NCBI GenBank assembly: GCA_902602415.1
Contig: CACKQW010000003.1
Coordinates: 62,001 to 126,000, forward strand
DNA length: 64,000 bases
Direction: 5' to 3'
From: an uncultured Bacteroidota bacterium
GTDB taxonomy: Bacteria > Bacteroidota > Bacteroidia > Flavobacteriales > Flavobacteriaceae
Shown here piece by piece: positions 25,241 to 35,108 of this stretch. The notes under the pieces are model-generated. The model was not told the DNA's origin. It was given only the letters and a program-made list of their open reading frames with translations, and made no database searches. The position numbers and the translations under genes are program-made. Positions within the stretch are counted from its first letter, which is position 1; each line of letters starts with the position of its first letter.

Positions 25241-26498
25241 TTTTTGAAATTATTTTATCAACGAACATTGAAACTGTAGCATCACCAGTAATGTTGACAA
25301 CTGTTCTGCACATATCCAAAGGTCTGTCAACAGCGAAAATTAATGCTAATCCAGCTTCAGGAATTCCAGCTTGTGCCAAGACGATAACTAAAACTATTAT
25401 TCCTGCACTTGGTACAGCTGCAGCACCAATAGAAGCTAAAGTTGCAGTCAAAATAATCCCTAGCTGTGCAGAAAGAGATAAATCGATTCCAAAAGTTTGT
25501 GCAATGAAGACAGCTGCAATGGCTTGATATACAGCTGTGCCGTCCATATTAATTGTTGCACCAACAGGTAAAACAAAACTAGAGACTTCTTTTTTTACAT
25601 TTAAACTATTATGAACTCTATCCATTGTTACTGGAAGCGTAGCAGCACTTGAACTGGTTGAAAAGGCAACTAATTGAGCAGGAAGGATTCCTTTTAAAAA
25701 AAATCTAGGTTTTTGTTTTAAAACTAATTTCACAAAAACTACATAAAAAGCTAAAAGTGTGAAAAGCCCAACAATAAGTGTTAAACTGTACAACAGTAAA
25801 CTTCTCAATAGATCCCACTTTGGTGCCTCAACTATTAAAGTTGCTAATAGCGCAAAAACACCAAAAGGAGCAAATTGCATTATGAGATCAATAATTTTAA
25901 GAATAACTTCATTTAAAGAGTCAAAAAATTCTTTTAAAGGATAAGCTTTTTTTTCAGGAATTAAAATCATTGAAATTCCAAAAATAATCGAAAAAAAGAT
26001 AATCTGGAGCATATTTTTATTATCAGTAGCTGCAGAAATAATATTAGACGGAACTATGTCAACAAGTGGTTGTAAAGGTCCTGTATTTTTGGTTTCAGAA
26101 GCAACTTTTAGTTTTTTATTAGCATCTTGTTCATATGCACTCAATAATTCTAATCTTGTTTCATTGGAAATTGAAGCACCAGGTTTTATTATGTTAACAA
26201 TTGATAATCCAATACTTACTGCTATTACAGTTGTAATGATGTATGTAGTTACAGTAATCCCTCCCATTTTCGAAAATTTTGAGATATCCTTTAAGTCTGA
26301 AATACCCTTTATTAATGATGCGAGAATAAGGGGTATAGCAATAAGTTTAAGAGCATTGATAAAAATAGTCCCAAAAGGCTTAATCCAATCAGCTATTATT
26401 TGTTTGCCATGAGATTCAAAATTAGACATTAAAAAACCAAATAAAATACCTAAAAGCATTCCAATTATAATTTTCCAATGTAATGGTAAACTTCTCAC
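25230..26498 (-). CDS. dicarboxylate/amino acid:cation symporter (DAACS)
   Basis: This 422-residue inner-membrane protein has the glutamate/C4-dicarboxylate symporter fold. The serine-rich hairpin AFSTSSSAATLPVT (about 280-293), the NMDGTAVYQ motif (about 318) and the C-terminal DRPLDMCRTVVNITGDA are diagnostic; the last resembles Asp- or Glu-binding sites. It likely uses Na+ or H+ to import acidic amino acids or dicarboxylates. The start is a GTG at 26498 that gives MRSLPLHWKIIIG. It lies 2 bp after aroC. Confidence 0.93.
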   Translation of the reverse strand: MRSLPLHWKIIIGMLLGILFGFLMSNFESHGKQIIADWIKPFGTIFINALKLIAIPLILASLIKGISDLKDISKFSKMGGITVTTYIITTVIAVSIGLSIVNIIKPGASISNETRLELLSAYEQDANKKLKVASETKNTGPLQPLVDIVPSNIISAATDNKNMLQIIFFSIIFGISMILIPEKKAYPLKEFFDSLNEVILKIIDLIMQFAPFGVFALLATLIVEAPKWDLLRSLLLYSLTLIVGLFTLLAFYVVFVKLVLKQKPRFFLKGILPAQLVAFSTSSSAATLPVTMDRVHNSLNVKKEVSSFVLPVGATINMDGTAVYQAIAAVFIAQTFGIDLSLSAQLGIILTATLASIGAAAVPSAGIIVLVIVLAQAGIPEAGLALIFAVDRPLDMCRTVVNITGDATVSMFVDKIISKNES

Positions 26499-26500
26499 TA

Positions 26501-27562
26501 TTAAATTTTCTTTGTCTTATTGATCAAATAGTAATCCAAAATAACAATTGCTGCCATTGCTTCAACAATTGGAATTGCTCTTGGAACAACACATGGGTCA
26601 TGTCTCCCCTTTCCTTCAATAATTGATTTGTTACCATTGGAATCAATCGTATTTTGGTTTTTCATGATTGTTGCAACGGGTTTAAAAGCAACGTTAAAAT
26701 ATATGTCCATACCATTGCTAATTCCTCCTTGAATTCCACCAGAAAAATTTGTTTTTGTAGTAAGGTCTTTTAATATAATGTCATTGTGTTCAGATCCTTT
26801 CATCTTTGTTCCTCGAAAACCACTTCCGTATTCGAAACCTTTAACCGCGTTTATTGAAAGCATAGCTCTGCCCAATTCCGAGTGTAATTTATTAAAAACA
26901 GGTTCACCCAGACCAATTGGCACGTTTTTGATTATACATTTTACAATTCCACCCAAAGTATCTCCGTTTTTTCTTGCTTTTTTAACCTCATGAATCATTT
27001 GGTCAGAAATTTTACTATCTGGGCACCTAACTATACTTTTTTCAATATCCTCAACCTTTCTAATTTCATAATTTTCATCGATTGAAATATTTCCTATGGA
27101 TGAAGTATAAGCATATATGGAAATATCTTTCAAAATTTGTTTAGCAATTGCACCAGCTACAACTCTACAAGCTGTTTCACGAGCAGAGCTTCTTCCCCCG
27201 CCTCTGTAATCTCTTGTACCATATTTTTTTTCATATACAAAATCAGCATGGCTTGGCCGGTAGGAGTTTTTTAAATGGTCATAATCTTTTGATTTTTGAT
27301 CATTGTTTTTAATGATAAAACCAATTGGTGTTCCTGTCGTTATGCCATTAAATATTCCTGATAAAAATTCAACAGAATCATTTTCTTTTCTTTGTGTTAC
27401 AATTTTAGATTGCCCAGGCTTTCTTCTGTTCATTTCATGAGAAATAAAATTAAAGTCAATTTTATGTCCTGAGGGGCAACCGTCAATTATACCTCCGATT
27501 GCTTTTCCATGAGATTCGCCAAAAGTGGTAAGTTTAAAAATATTTCCAAATGAATTATTCAT
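26501..27562 (-). CDS. aroC: chorismate synthase
   Basis: AroC converts EPSP to chorismate with reduced FMN, the last shikimate step. The 353 residues show the three family signatures: [18 protein letters not shown] (about 15-32), [14 protein letters not shown] (about 118-131) and [18 protein letters not shown] (about 318-335). It leads a cluster with gltP and ung, with no functional link to either that I can see. Confidence 0.97.
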   Translation of the reverse strand: MNNSFGNIFKLTTFGESHGKAIGGIIDGCPSGHKIDFNFISHEMNRRKPGQSKIVTQRKENDSVEFLSGIFNGITTGTPIGFIIKNNDQKSKDYDHLKNSYRPSHADFVYEKKYGTRDYRGGGRSSARETACRVVAGAIAKQILKDISIYAYTSSIGNISIDENYEIRKVEDIEKSIVRCPDSKISDQMIHEVKKARKNGDTLGGIVKCIIKNVPIGLGEPVFNKLHSELGRAMLSINAVKGFEYGSGFRGTKMKGSEHNDIILKDLTTKTNFSGGIQGGISNGMDIYFNVAFKPVATIMKNQNTIDSNGNKSIIEGKGRHDPCVVPRAIPIVEAMAAIVILDYYLINKTKKI

Positions 27563-27664
27563 ATAAATCTTTCTCCAGTAAAAATATAGTTTAAAAATAA
27601 AATCTAAAAATTATTAGAAACAAATAAAATAATTAGAACTATTATTTAAATTAGTCAGTACCAA

Positions 27665-29359
27665 ATGGGCAAAGATTATAATACAATTTTAAATTTATTA
27701 AGTTCAGTTTGTGGTAACAGGTACGTGATTACCCAAAATTGGCGCAAGTATCGTTATACTAAAGGATGGAGATTCGGAAAAGGTGATGCATTAGCGGTGG
27801 TAAAGCCTGCCAATTTAATTGAAATATGGAATACATTAAAAGTATGTGTCGAAAACAAGCTTATCGTAATTATGCAGGCTGCAAATACAGGTTTAACTGG
27901 TGGTTCAACCCCAAATAAAAAAAATTATGATAGACCAATAATAATAATCAATACGATAAGAATTAAAGACATACATGTTATAAATGAGGGACAACAGGTT
28001 ATCGCCTTGGGTGGTAGTTCATTATTTGATTTAGAAAATATAATTAGACCATATGGGAGAGAACCACATTCAGTGATTGGATCAACCTCAATTGGAGCAA
28101 CTGTGATTGGAGGAATTTGTAACAATTCCGGTGGTTCTTTGGTTCACAGAGGCCCAGCGTTTACTGAACTTGCTTTATACGCACGAGTAAATGAAAAACA
28201 TGAATTAGAATTAATTAATGAATTAGATATTAATTTGGGAAATAATCCTGAAGAAGTATTAGAAAATTTACAAAACAAAAATTATACTACCAATGATATA
28301 ATATATTCTAAAAAAAGTGCTTCAGATAAGAATTATTCAAATATTGTTCGGGATGTTCATTCAGATATACCGGGGAGATATAATTCTGATAAACGACTTC
28401 TATATGGTGCTTCAGGAAGCGCAGGTAAAATAGCTGTTTTTGCCGTAAGACTAGATACCTATCCTGCTCCAAAAAGAAAGAAGGTTTTCTACTTGGGCAC
28501 TAATGATCCAGATCATTTCTGGGAAATTAGAAGAGAAATTTTACAAAAATTTAAAAATTTACCAAGATTAGGTGATTATTTACATAGAGATTGTTATGTA
28601 ACAGCGCAAAAATATAGTAAGGACACATTTGTATTAATTGAGAGGCTTGGAACCAACTTTTTACCGTTCCTTTTTTCATCCAAAAGGATACTTGATTTGA
28701 TCGCATCCAAAATCCCATTTTTTCCCAAAAATTTTTCTGATAGATTAATGCAATTTATAGGATGGTTATTACCTAATCATTTGCCAAAAAAAATGGATAA
28801 TTTTCGAGATAAATTTGAGCATCATTGGATCATTGAAATGACTGATGAAGGAATTACAGAAGCAAGAGATTACTTTGAAAAATTTTTCAAAGGAAAGAAG
28901 TCAGATTTTTTTGAATGTAATGAAACGGAATCCAAAAAAGCGATGTTACATCGATACGTTTCGGCTGGAGCTTTTGGAAGATATTTTTTAATGAATGAAA
29001 ACAAAGTTGGTGAAATGATTACGATTGATGTTGCTTTTTCTAGAAATCAAAAAAATTGGTTTGAAAAACTCCCAAAAAAGTTAAATAAACTATTTATAAA
29101 AAAACTTTATTACGGCCATTTGTTTTGTCATGTTTTTCATCACAATTATATACTAGAAAAAGGAGTTTGTCCAGATAAAACTATGAGTGAGATTTTAAAA
29201 ATTTATGACAAAATTGGAGCTGAATACCCTGCTGAGCATAATGTTGGACACGAATACAAAGCTAAATCACATCTAAAAAAGTTTTATCGAGAGCTGGATC
29301 CAACTAATTTTTTCAATCCAGGAATAGGTAAGACTAGCAAAAAAATAAATTGGAAATAA
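27665..29359 (+). CDS. dld: respiratory (quinone-linked) D-lactate dehydrogenase
   Basis: Dld oxidises D-lactate to pyruvate and feeds electrons to quinone at the inner membrane. The 564 residues align well in memory with E. coli Dld (571): GDALAVVKPANLIEIW, FAD-binding MQAANTGLTGGSTPN (about 72-86), GREPHSVIGSTSIGATVIGG (about 138-157), LPRLGDYLHRD, GHLFCHVFHHNYI and the C-terminal PTNFFNPGIGKTSK. This form is best known from Proteobacteria, so acquisition by transfer is possible. It is a single-gene unit, convergent with bshA 7 bp away. Confidence 0.95.
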   Translation: MGKDYNTILNLLSSVCGNRYVITQNWRKYRYTKGWRFGKGDALAVVKPANLIEIWNTLKVCVENKLIVIMQAANTGLTGGSTPNKKNYDRPIIIINTIRIKDIHVINEGQQVIALGGSSLFDLENIIRPYGREPHSVIGSTSIGATVIGGICNNSGGSLVHRGPAFTELALYARVNEKHELELINELDINLGNNPEEVLENLQNKNYTTNDIIYSKKSASDKNYSNIVRDVHSDIPGRYNSDKRLLYGASGSAGKIAVFAVRLDTYPAPKRKKVFYLGTNDPDHFWEIRREILQKFKNLPRLGDYLHRDCYVTAQKYSKDTFVLIERLGTNFLPFLFSSKRILDLIASKIPFFPKNFSDRLMQFIGWLLPNHLPKKMDNFRDKFEHHWIIEMTDEGITEARDYFEKFFKGKKSDFFECNETESKKAMLHRYVSAGAFGRYFLMNENKVGEMITIDVAFSRNQKNWFEKLPKKLNKLFIKKLYYGHLFCHVFHHNYILEKGVCPDKTMSEILKIYDKIGAEYPAEHNVGHEYKAKSHLKKFYRELDPTNFFNPGIGKTSKKINWK

Positions 29360-29366
29360 GTTTAAT

Positions 29367-30473
29367 TTATAAGTTTTTATACACATCTTCATATTTTGGA
29401 ATTATTTTATGAATGTCAAATTTTTTGGCATGTTTGTATGCGTTTTCTCTGAATAAATTATGTTTATTTTTATTTTTTAAAATTTCTATTGAATACATAG
29501 CCATTTCAGAAATATTGCCTACATCACTTAACATTCCAGTGTAATTGTGAATATTTACTTCAGGAATTCCTCCAATATTACTTGAAATAACAGGCACTTT
29601 AGCTGCCATGGCTTCTAATGCAGATAGTCCAAAACTTTCTATTTCAGATGGAAGTAAAAATAAATCACTAAAAGATAAAATTTCATTTGTTTCATTACTA
29701 TTTCCAAAAAAAATAACCTTTCCTTTAATACCTAATTTTTTACATAATCTTTCAGCTTTACTTCTCTCAGGGCCATCCCCTATCATTAATAGTTTGGCAT
29801 CTAACTCTTTACTAATTTTATCAAATATTTTAATAACGTCTTGAATCCTCTTTACCTTTCTAAAATTACTAACATGAGTTATTATATAGTTGTCATCGTT
29901 TAATAAGTTGTTTTTACCTTCTGTAGATTTATACTTATTTAAGTTTACAAAGTTTGGTATTACATTAATGTTATTAGTTATATCAAATAATTTGATCGTA
30001 TCTTCTTTTAAGCTTTTAGAAACAGCAGTAACATAATCTGATTTATTAATACTAAATTCAACTGCATTTTTGTAGGATGGATGACTGCCAACTAGTGTTA
30101 TATCAGTTCCATGAAGAGTAGTTACAATCGGTATGTTAATTCCGATATCATCTAACATTTTTTTTGCCATGTGTGCAGCAAATGCATGCGGTATAGCGTA
30201 ATGTACATGAAGTAGGTCAATTTTATATTTTTTAACCATTTCAACAAGTTTTGATGATAGAGCAAGTTCATAAGGTGGGTAATGAAAAAGCGGATATTTT
30301 GGAACTTTTACCTCATGAAAATGTACTTTATGATTTAGTAATTCTAGTTTAACAGGCTGATGATATGTAATGAAATGTATGTTATAGCCTCTTTTTGATA
30401 GTTCAATTCCTAATTCTGTTGCCAATACTCCACTCCCACCAAATGTAGGGTAACACACTATTCCAATTGTCAT
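29367..30473 (-). CDS. bshA: N-acetyl-alpha-D-glucosaminyl L-malate synthase (bacillithiol)
   Basis: BshA is the GT4 glycosyltransferase that joins GlcNAc from UDP-GlcNAc to L-malate, the first step to the thiol bacillithiol. The 368 residues show GIVCYPTFGGSGVLATELG at the N-terminus, VHYAIPHA (about 95), TTLHGTDITLVG (about 117), NVIPNFVN, and the sugar-nucleotide motif PSEIESFGLSALEAMA (about 275-290). It is the last gene of the long minus-strand block; bshB and bshC are not in the window. Confidence 0.94.
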   Translation of the reverse strand: MTIGIVCYPTFGGSGVLATELGIELSKRGYNIHFITYHQPVKLELLNHKVHFHEVKVPKYPLFHYPPYELALSSKLVEMVKKYKIDLLHVHYAIPHAFAAHMAKKMLDDIGINIPIVTTLHGTDITLVGSHPSYKNAVEFSINKSDYVTAVSKSLKEDTIKLFDITNNINVIPNFVNLNKYKSTEGKNNLLNDDNYIITHVSNFRKVKRIQDVIKIFDKISKELDAKLLMIGDGPERSKAERLCKKLGIKGKVIFFGNSNETNEILSFSDLFLLPSEIESFGLSALEAMAAKVPVISSNIGGIPEVNIHNYTGMLSDVGNISEMAMYSIEILKNKNKHNLFRENAYKHAKKFDIHKIIPKYEDVYKNL

Positions 30474-30480
30474 AACTTTT

Positions 30481-33396
30481 TTACTCTATAGATTGGTAAA
30501 TAACCCTTTGTATCTCGCTTCTGATATTTTCCTTTACTAATTTTGATTTATTTGCAGCTTCTCCATCAGGATATGACCTATTTGACAAAAATACATAAAC
30601 TATATCAGTTTCAGGATCTGCCCAAGTGTAAGTTCCTGTCCATCCCGAATGGCCAAAACTTTTATTCGACAAGCATCTACATGTTGGACCATCCCCTTCA
30701 ATTTGAGGCTTATCAAACCCCAACCCTCTTCTGTTATCGTATTCACAATAATGACAAGTATTAAAAAAATCAACAATTTCTTTATTTAAAAATTTTAAAT
30801 CTCCGTATTCTCCTCCCTGAAGAAATAATTGCATCATTTTTGCTACTTCAATTGCCGATCCAAACAATCCTGCATGTCCAGCAATCCCTCCCATCATTGA
30901 TGCAGTCATATCGTGTACGTATCCATGGATTTCTTTGTATCTGAAATAATTGTCAATTTCAGAGGGGGTTATATATTTTGTTGAAATAACATCTGCAGGA
31001 TTATAAGTTAGATCAACACCAATTTCACTAAATAAATTTCTTTTAATAATTTGATTAAGATTTTCTTGAAACTCATTTTCAATATACTCCTGTAGCATTA
31101 AGAAAGCAAGATCACTGTATTTGGCTTTGTCATCTGAAATTGGGCTAGTTTTTATCTTTTCAAAAATGCTGTCTCTGTAGGAATTTTTTAAGTATAAATT
31201 TGGGGCAACTTTGATATTAAATCTATCTTTTGGCTTTAGGCTATAGAATTCTTTACTGGGTTTCAGGTCACTGTTTAGGGTTTCACGGTAAAAGGGAATC
31301 CACGGGACAAGTCCAGCATAACCGGAAAGTAGTTCTTTGATTGTTATGTTAGATTTATTGGAATTTTCATATCTAGGAATTAATGAACCAATTTTATCAT
31401 TGATTTTTATTTTTTTTTCTTGAATTAATCTCATCATGAGCGGAGTGGTTACAAGAATTTTGGTTAGTGAAGCCAGATCATAAATTGTTTCTGTAGTAAC
31501 CTTATTGGATTTAGAATATCTAAAAGTACCATAAGCTTTTTCATGAATTATTTTTGCATCTTTTGAAACTAATACTTGTGCTCCAGGTATCATTTTTTCA
31601 TTAATTGCATAGTTAACAATAGAATCAATTTTTTCTGAGATAGTTTTTTTAAACCCAACATCAATTGGTTCACTATATGAGAGAATATTTCTTTTTTCTG
31701 TTATAATTTTTTTTCCAATTTTAAAATCTTTATCAATAGAGACGGGAAGTGCACCATTGAAAGAAATAGCACCAAAAAGTTGTTGTGCTACAATTTTTTG
31801 AAATATACTGTCGTTTTGGAAAGCAACGACAATTGATTCAAACTTATCAAGGTTAATTTGTGATAGAAAATACGGGTTATTAAAGGAAATTAAAATATTC
31901 CTTTTAAATAAATTTAGTGAATTAATGATTTTTCTTTCATTTTCTTTAATCTTGGTTCCCATATTTTTCCAAGGAGTTTCAGATTTATAATGAAAGCTTG
32001 TTAGTACAATTTCATATTGATTTGATAAAATTTTAATTTCTTCTACGGTTGTACTATCATTAATAACAAATGAATCAACTTTTGAATACTTATTTAAATA
32101 TTTAATAAATTCATCCCCATTTGCATTTCCAAACCTGATGTTTAGTATCTTATTTTGCTTGAGGTTTAACGGAATTATGCTATTTGAATTTTTTATAAGA
32201 GTGGGAATATTTTCAACTAACTTTTGTTTTAAAGCTCTAAATGATGGGTTATTAAAACTATTTTCGTTGTTAACCTGTTCAATATCTTTTTTGTTTTTTA
32301 GTCCAACTTTATATTTTGCTTTTAAAATTTTTTTTACGGAGTGCTCTAGCCTTTCCATAGGAATAGCACTACTATTAATAGCTTCCTTAATTTTTGAAAT
32401 TCCCAAAGGCGGGTCATTTGACATTAATAATATATCATTTCCAGCTACAAATGACATTAGATCAATATTATTTTTCTTATAATTTGTTACACCACTCATA
32501 TTTAAAGCATCTGTTATAATAAGACCCTTAAATTTTAAATTTTTCTTTAAAATTTTATTAATGTTTTTTGATAATGATGAAGGAAGGTTTTTTTCTTTTT
32601 CAATTGATGGAACCTCTAGGTGAGCAACCATAATCGCAGGTAATCCATTATCGATAAGTCTTTTGTATGGATAGAGCTCAGTTTTGAGTATTCGTTTTCT
32701 TTTATGTTTAATAGTCGGAAGCGTTTTGTGAGAGTCTTTGGATGTATCGCCATGGCCGGGAAAATGTTTTGCTGTAGAGAGAATATTTTGTGATTTGAGA
32801 CCACTCATGTATGCAATTGATTTATTTGTAACATTTTCTTTGCTTTCACCAAATGATCGATTACCTATTATTGGATTTTTTGGATTAGTATTTATATCTA
32901 TAACTGGTGCAAAATTTAAATGAACTCCTACAGTATTACATTGTTCACCAATAGTTTTTCCAACTTTTTCTATGAGATTATCATTTGAAATTGAGCCAAG
33001 ACTCATATTCCAAGGAAATTTTGGAACTGAATCAAGTCGCATAGATAGTCCCCATTCAGCATCCATACTAATTAACAGCGGTACCTTACTTATTTTTTGA
33101 AAAGATTTTGTTAAAGAAATCTGTTTATTTGGGGTTCCCTTGGAAAAAATTAAACCGCCAATTTTTTGATTTTTTATTAAACTCTTTACTTTTTCAGAAT
33201 TATTTGATTCAAAGCTATTAGCTTGAACAAAAAAAAGTTGTCCAATTTTTTCATCCAATGTCATCGAATTATAAATACTATCTACCCAAACTGACTGTTT
33301 TTCAAAATCCTCACTCATTAGTGGATCCTTAGTCTGAGAAAATACTAAATGAGAAAATAAAAAAATATAAATAATCAGTTTTATATTACGCATCAT
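30481..33396 (-). CDS. GH3 (NagZ-like) glycosidase fused to a beta-lactamase-family serine hydrolase
   Basis: The 971 residues contain a Sec signal (about 1-21), a GH3 domain (about 35-600) with the NagZ-type loop KHFPGHGDTSKDSHK (about 208-222) and nucleophile Asp in LIITDAL, and a C-terminal class C beta-lactamase/PBP-like domain (about 620-971) with SLTK (SxxK), YSD (YxN-like) and HSG. The pairing suggests a periplasmic enzyme that trims peptidoglycan GlcNAc units and acts on esters or peptides of the wall. It overlaps the preceding gene by about 11 bp; tandem ATGs make the start 33396 or 33393. Such fusions are known in Bacteroidota. Confidence 0.9.
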   Translation of the reverse strand: MMRNIKLIIYIFLFSHLVFSQTKDPLMSEDFEKQSVWVDSIYNSMTLDEKIGQLFFVQANSFESNNSEKVKSLIKNQKIGGLIFSKGTPNKQISLTKSFQKISKVPLLISMDAEWGLSMRLDSVPKFPWNMSLGSISNDNLIEKVGKTIGEQCNTVGVHLNFAPVIDINTNPKNPIIGNRSFGESKENVTNKSIAYMSGLKSQNILSTAKHFPGHGDTSKDSHKTLPTIKHKRKRILKTELYPYKRLIDNGLPAIMVAHLEVPSIEKEKNLPSSLSKNINKILKKNLKFKGLIITDALNMSGVTNYKKNNIDLMSFVAGNDILLMSNDPPLGISKIKEAINSSAIPMERLEHSVKKILKAKYKVGLKNKKDIEQVNNENSFNNPSFRALKQKLVENIPTLIKNSNSIIPLNLKQNKILNIRFGNANGDEFIKYLNKYSKVDSFVINDSTTVEEIKILSNQYEIVLTSFHYKSETPWKNMGTKIKENERKIINSLNLFKRNILISFNNPYFLSQINLDKFESIVVAFQNDSIFQKIVAQQLFGAISFNGALPVSIDKDFKIGKKIITEKRNILSYSEPIDVGFKKTISEKIDSIVNYAINEKMIPGAQVLVSKDAKIIHEKAYGTFRYSKSNKVTTETIYDLASLTKILVTTPLMMRLIQEKKIKINDKIGSLIPRYENSNKSNITIKELLSGYAGLVPWIPFYRETLNSDLKPSKEFYSLKPKDRFNIKVAPNLYLKNSYRDSIFEKIKTSPISDDKAKYSDLAFLMLQEYIENEFQENLNQIIKRNLFSEIGVDLTYNPADVISTKYITPSEIDNYFRYKEIHGYVHDMTASMMGGIAGHAGLFGSAIEVAKMMQLFLQGGEYGDLKFLNKEIVDFFNTCHYCEYDNRRGLGFDKPQIEGDGPTCRCLSNKSFGHSGWTGTYTWADPETDIVYVFLSNRSYPDGEAANKSKLVKENIRSEIQRVIYQSIE

Positions 33397-33880
33397 CCAA
33401 AAATCTTTTTAGCCAACTATTATGAATGTTGGTTTCCCAAATGTTCTCAAGCTCATCAATATTTTTAACAAGATTATTAAAAACAGTAATATCATCATCA
33501 ATCATTTTTGTTTTACAAATAGTTTTAAATTCATTCAAAGATGTTGATTTGATATCTTCATTATTTTTTTTGTATTTGACTATTAACCTGTCAAAAAAAG
33601 AGAGATTGTATTTAAGCTCAAGCTTTTTAACAAATCTTGTGATTGTGTCAATTGAACATCCAGAAATTTCATTTTTGCTATTTTCAACACCGATAATTAA
33701 AAAATGATTATATAAAAGTTTAAATGAGCTTTTAAGACTCCTTCCATGGGAGTTCAACTGCTCTAAAAAATCTTTGGAATCGATTGAAATATTTTGTAGT
33801 AATGATGCAGGTATTTCTGAGGATGATTGAAATACCCAAACTTTTGAAGATTTATTTAATTTCTCAAAACCTGTATACAT
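33386..33880 (-). CDS. conserved Bacteroidota protein of unknown function
   Basis: This 164-residue soluble protein lacks a signal, P-loop or membrane helix. It resembles a Bacteroidota family that databases often label ABC transporter ATPase, a label the sequence does not support (no Walker motif). Conserved-looking points are VWVFQSSSEI, LNSHGRSLKSSFKLLYNHFLI with the GCSIDTIT Cys (about 75), VFNNLV (about 134) and a final ENIWETNIHNSWLKRFL. It lies 5 bp after the Fe-S gene and overlaps the GH3 gene. Confidence 0.75.
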   Translation of the reverse strand: MYTGFEKLNKSSKVWVFQSSSEIPASLLQNISIDSKDFLEQLNSHGRSLKSSFKLLYNHFLIIGVENSKNEISGCSIDTITRFVKKLELKYNLSFFDRLIVKYKKNNEDIKSTSLNEFKTICKTKMIDDDITVFNNLVKNIDELENIWETNIHNSWLKRFLDDA

Positions 33881-33885
33881 GATAG

Positions 33886-34677
33886 CTATAAATCATTAGC
33901 ATTGGCAATTAGCTCAGCAATGTCATATATTTTAGTATTATCTTTTTCTTTTTTATCTGATTTTAATCCATCTGAAATCATTGTATTACAAAAGGGACAT
34001 GCAGCTGCAACAATTTCTGCTTCAGATTCTTCAATTTCCTCTGCCCTTTCAGAACTTATTTCTTTTCGACCTTGTTCACTTTCTTTAAACATTTGAGCGC
34101 CTCCAGCTCCACAACATAAGCCTTTTGATCGGGATCTTTTTAATTCAATTAATTCAGCATCAATCTTTTTAATTAAGTTTCTCGGTGCTTCATATACACC
34201 ATTTGCTCTGCCAAGGTAGCATGGGTCATGAAAAGTTATTTTTTTTCCCTTAAAATTACCACCCTCAACCGAGATTCTGCCTTCCTTCATCAGTTTATTC
34301 AAAAACTGTGAATGATGATAGACTGTATATTTTCCTCCAAGCTCTGGATATTCATTTTTTATAGTGTTAAAACAATGCGGACAAGTGGTAACAATAGATT
34401 TAATGGAATATGAATTCAATGTTTCAATGTTATTCATAGCCTGCATTTGAAATAAAAATTCATTTCCTGCTCTTTTAGCTGGATCACCAGAACATGACTC
34501 CTCTTTTCCAAGAACTGCAAATTTGATGTTTGCTTTATTTAAAATTTTAACAAAGGCTTTGGTTATTTTTTTTGCTCTTTCATCAAAACTGCCAGCACAT
34601 CCAACCCAAAACAAAATTTCTGGAATAACTCCTTGTTCAATGCATTCAGAAAAGGTTTTAACATTAAGATTGTCCAT
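33886..34677 (-). CDS. CCG-domain Fe-S oxidoreductase subunit
   Basis: The 263 residues contain two cysteine-rich (CCG) domains as in heterodisulfide reductase subunit D, GlcF or LutA: WVGCAGSFDERA (about 21), SCSGDPAKRAGNE, TTCPHCFNTIKNEYP (about 98), and CCGAGGAQMF (about 190) with ACPFCNTM (about 229). It probably binds a noncubane Fe-S cluster and forms a complex with the membrane Fe-S protein at 35109-36398. Donor and acceptor are unknown. Its start overlaps the HAD gene by 14 bp. Confidence 0.88.
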   Translation of the reverse strand: MDNLNVKTFSECIEQGVIPEILFWVGCAGSFDERAKKITKAFVKILNKANIKFAVLGKEESCSGDPAKRAGNEFLFQMQAMNNIETLNSYSIKSIVTTCPHCFNTIKNEYPELGGKYTVYHHSQFLNKLMKEGRISVEGGNFKGKKITFHDPCYLGRANGVYEAPRNLIKKIDAELIELKRSRSKGLCCGAGGAQMFKESEQGRKEISSERAEEIEESEAEIVAAACPFCNTMISDGLKSDKKEKDNTKIYDIAELIANANDL

Positions 34678-35107
34678 CTTTAAATACTTCTATTTGAACC
34701 TCCTTTTTTACTAAATCACCAAAAGTACCTCTATATCTTGTGGCTTTAACTAAGTGGTTGTCAATCCAATGATAATTACCCCCTCTGGGTTTTCCCATTA
34801 ATAAAGAATGATATTTGAATCCATGTTTGCTTAGCCACTCTTCGGTTATCTTTCTATGTTCTTCAACCCGTGAAGTAAAAAAACAAATCATATGTCCTTC
34901 ATCATACCACTTGTTACATGTTTCTAATGCATCTTCGAATGGTAAACATGTTGACATTCTTTCTGGTTCTTCGTTTGGAACATCTTCAGTTATTGTACCA
35001 TCGATATCTATGAGATAGTTTTTAATACCTTTTGGCAATACAGGGCTAATTTTTTTTCCAGCATCTACCTTTTCTTTTAAAATTTTATCAGCTTCTTCTC
35101 TTTTCAT
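34664..35107 (-). CDS. HAD-like phosphatase
   Basis: This 147-residue protein carries the HAD motif I DIDGTIT (about 34-40; nucleophile and acid Asp), motif II in FFTSRVEEH and a late WIDNHLVKA segment for motif IV. No cap domain is evident, so the substrate may be large. Similar proteins are sometimes labelled phosphoheptose isomerase in Flavobacteria, but no SIS domain is present. It sits between the two Fe-S genes, 1 bp after one and overlapping the other, which hints at a shared function that is unknown. Confidence 0.75.
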   Translation of the reverse strand: MKREEADKILKEKVDAGKKISPVLPKGIKNYLIDIDGTITEDVPNEEPERMSTCLPFEDALETCNKWYDEGHMICFFTSRVEEHRKITEEWLSKHGFKYHSLLMGKPRGGNYHWIDNHLVKATRYRGTFGDLVKKEVQIEVFKDGQS

Positions 35108-35108
35108 T

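Noticed and set aside
32138-32482. 114-codon plus-strand frame
   Set aside because: Antisense to the GH3/beta-lactamase fusion; no signal, domain or spacing support.
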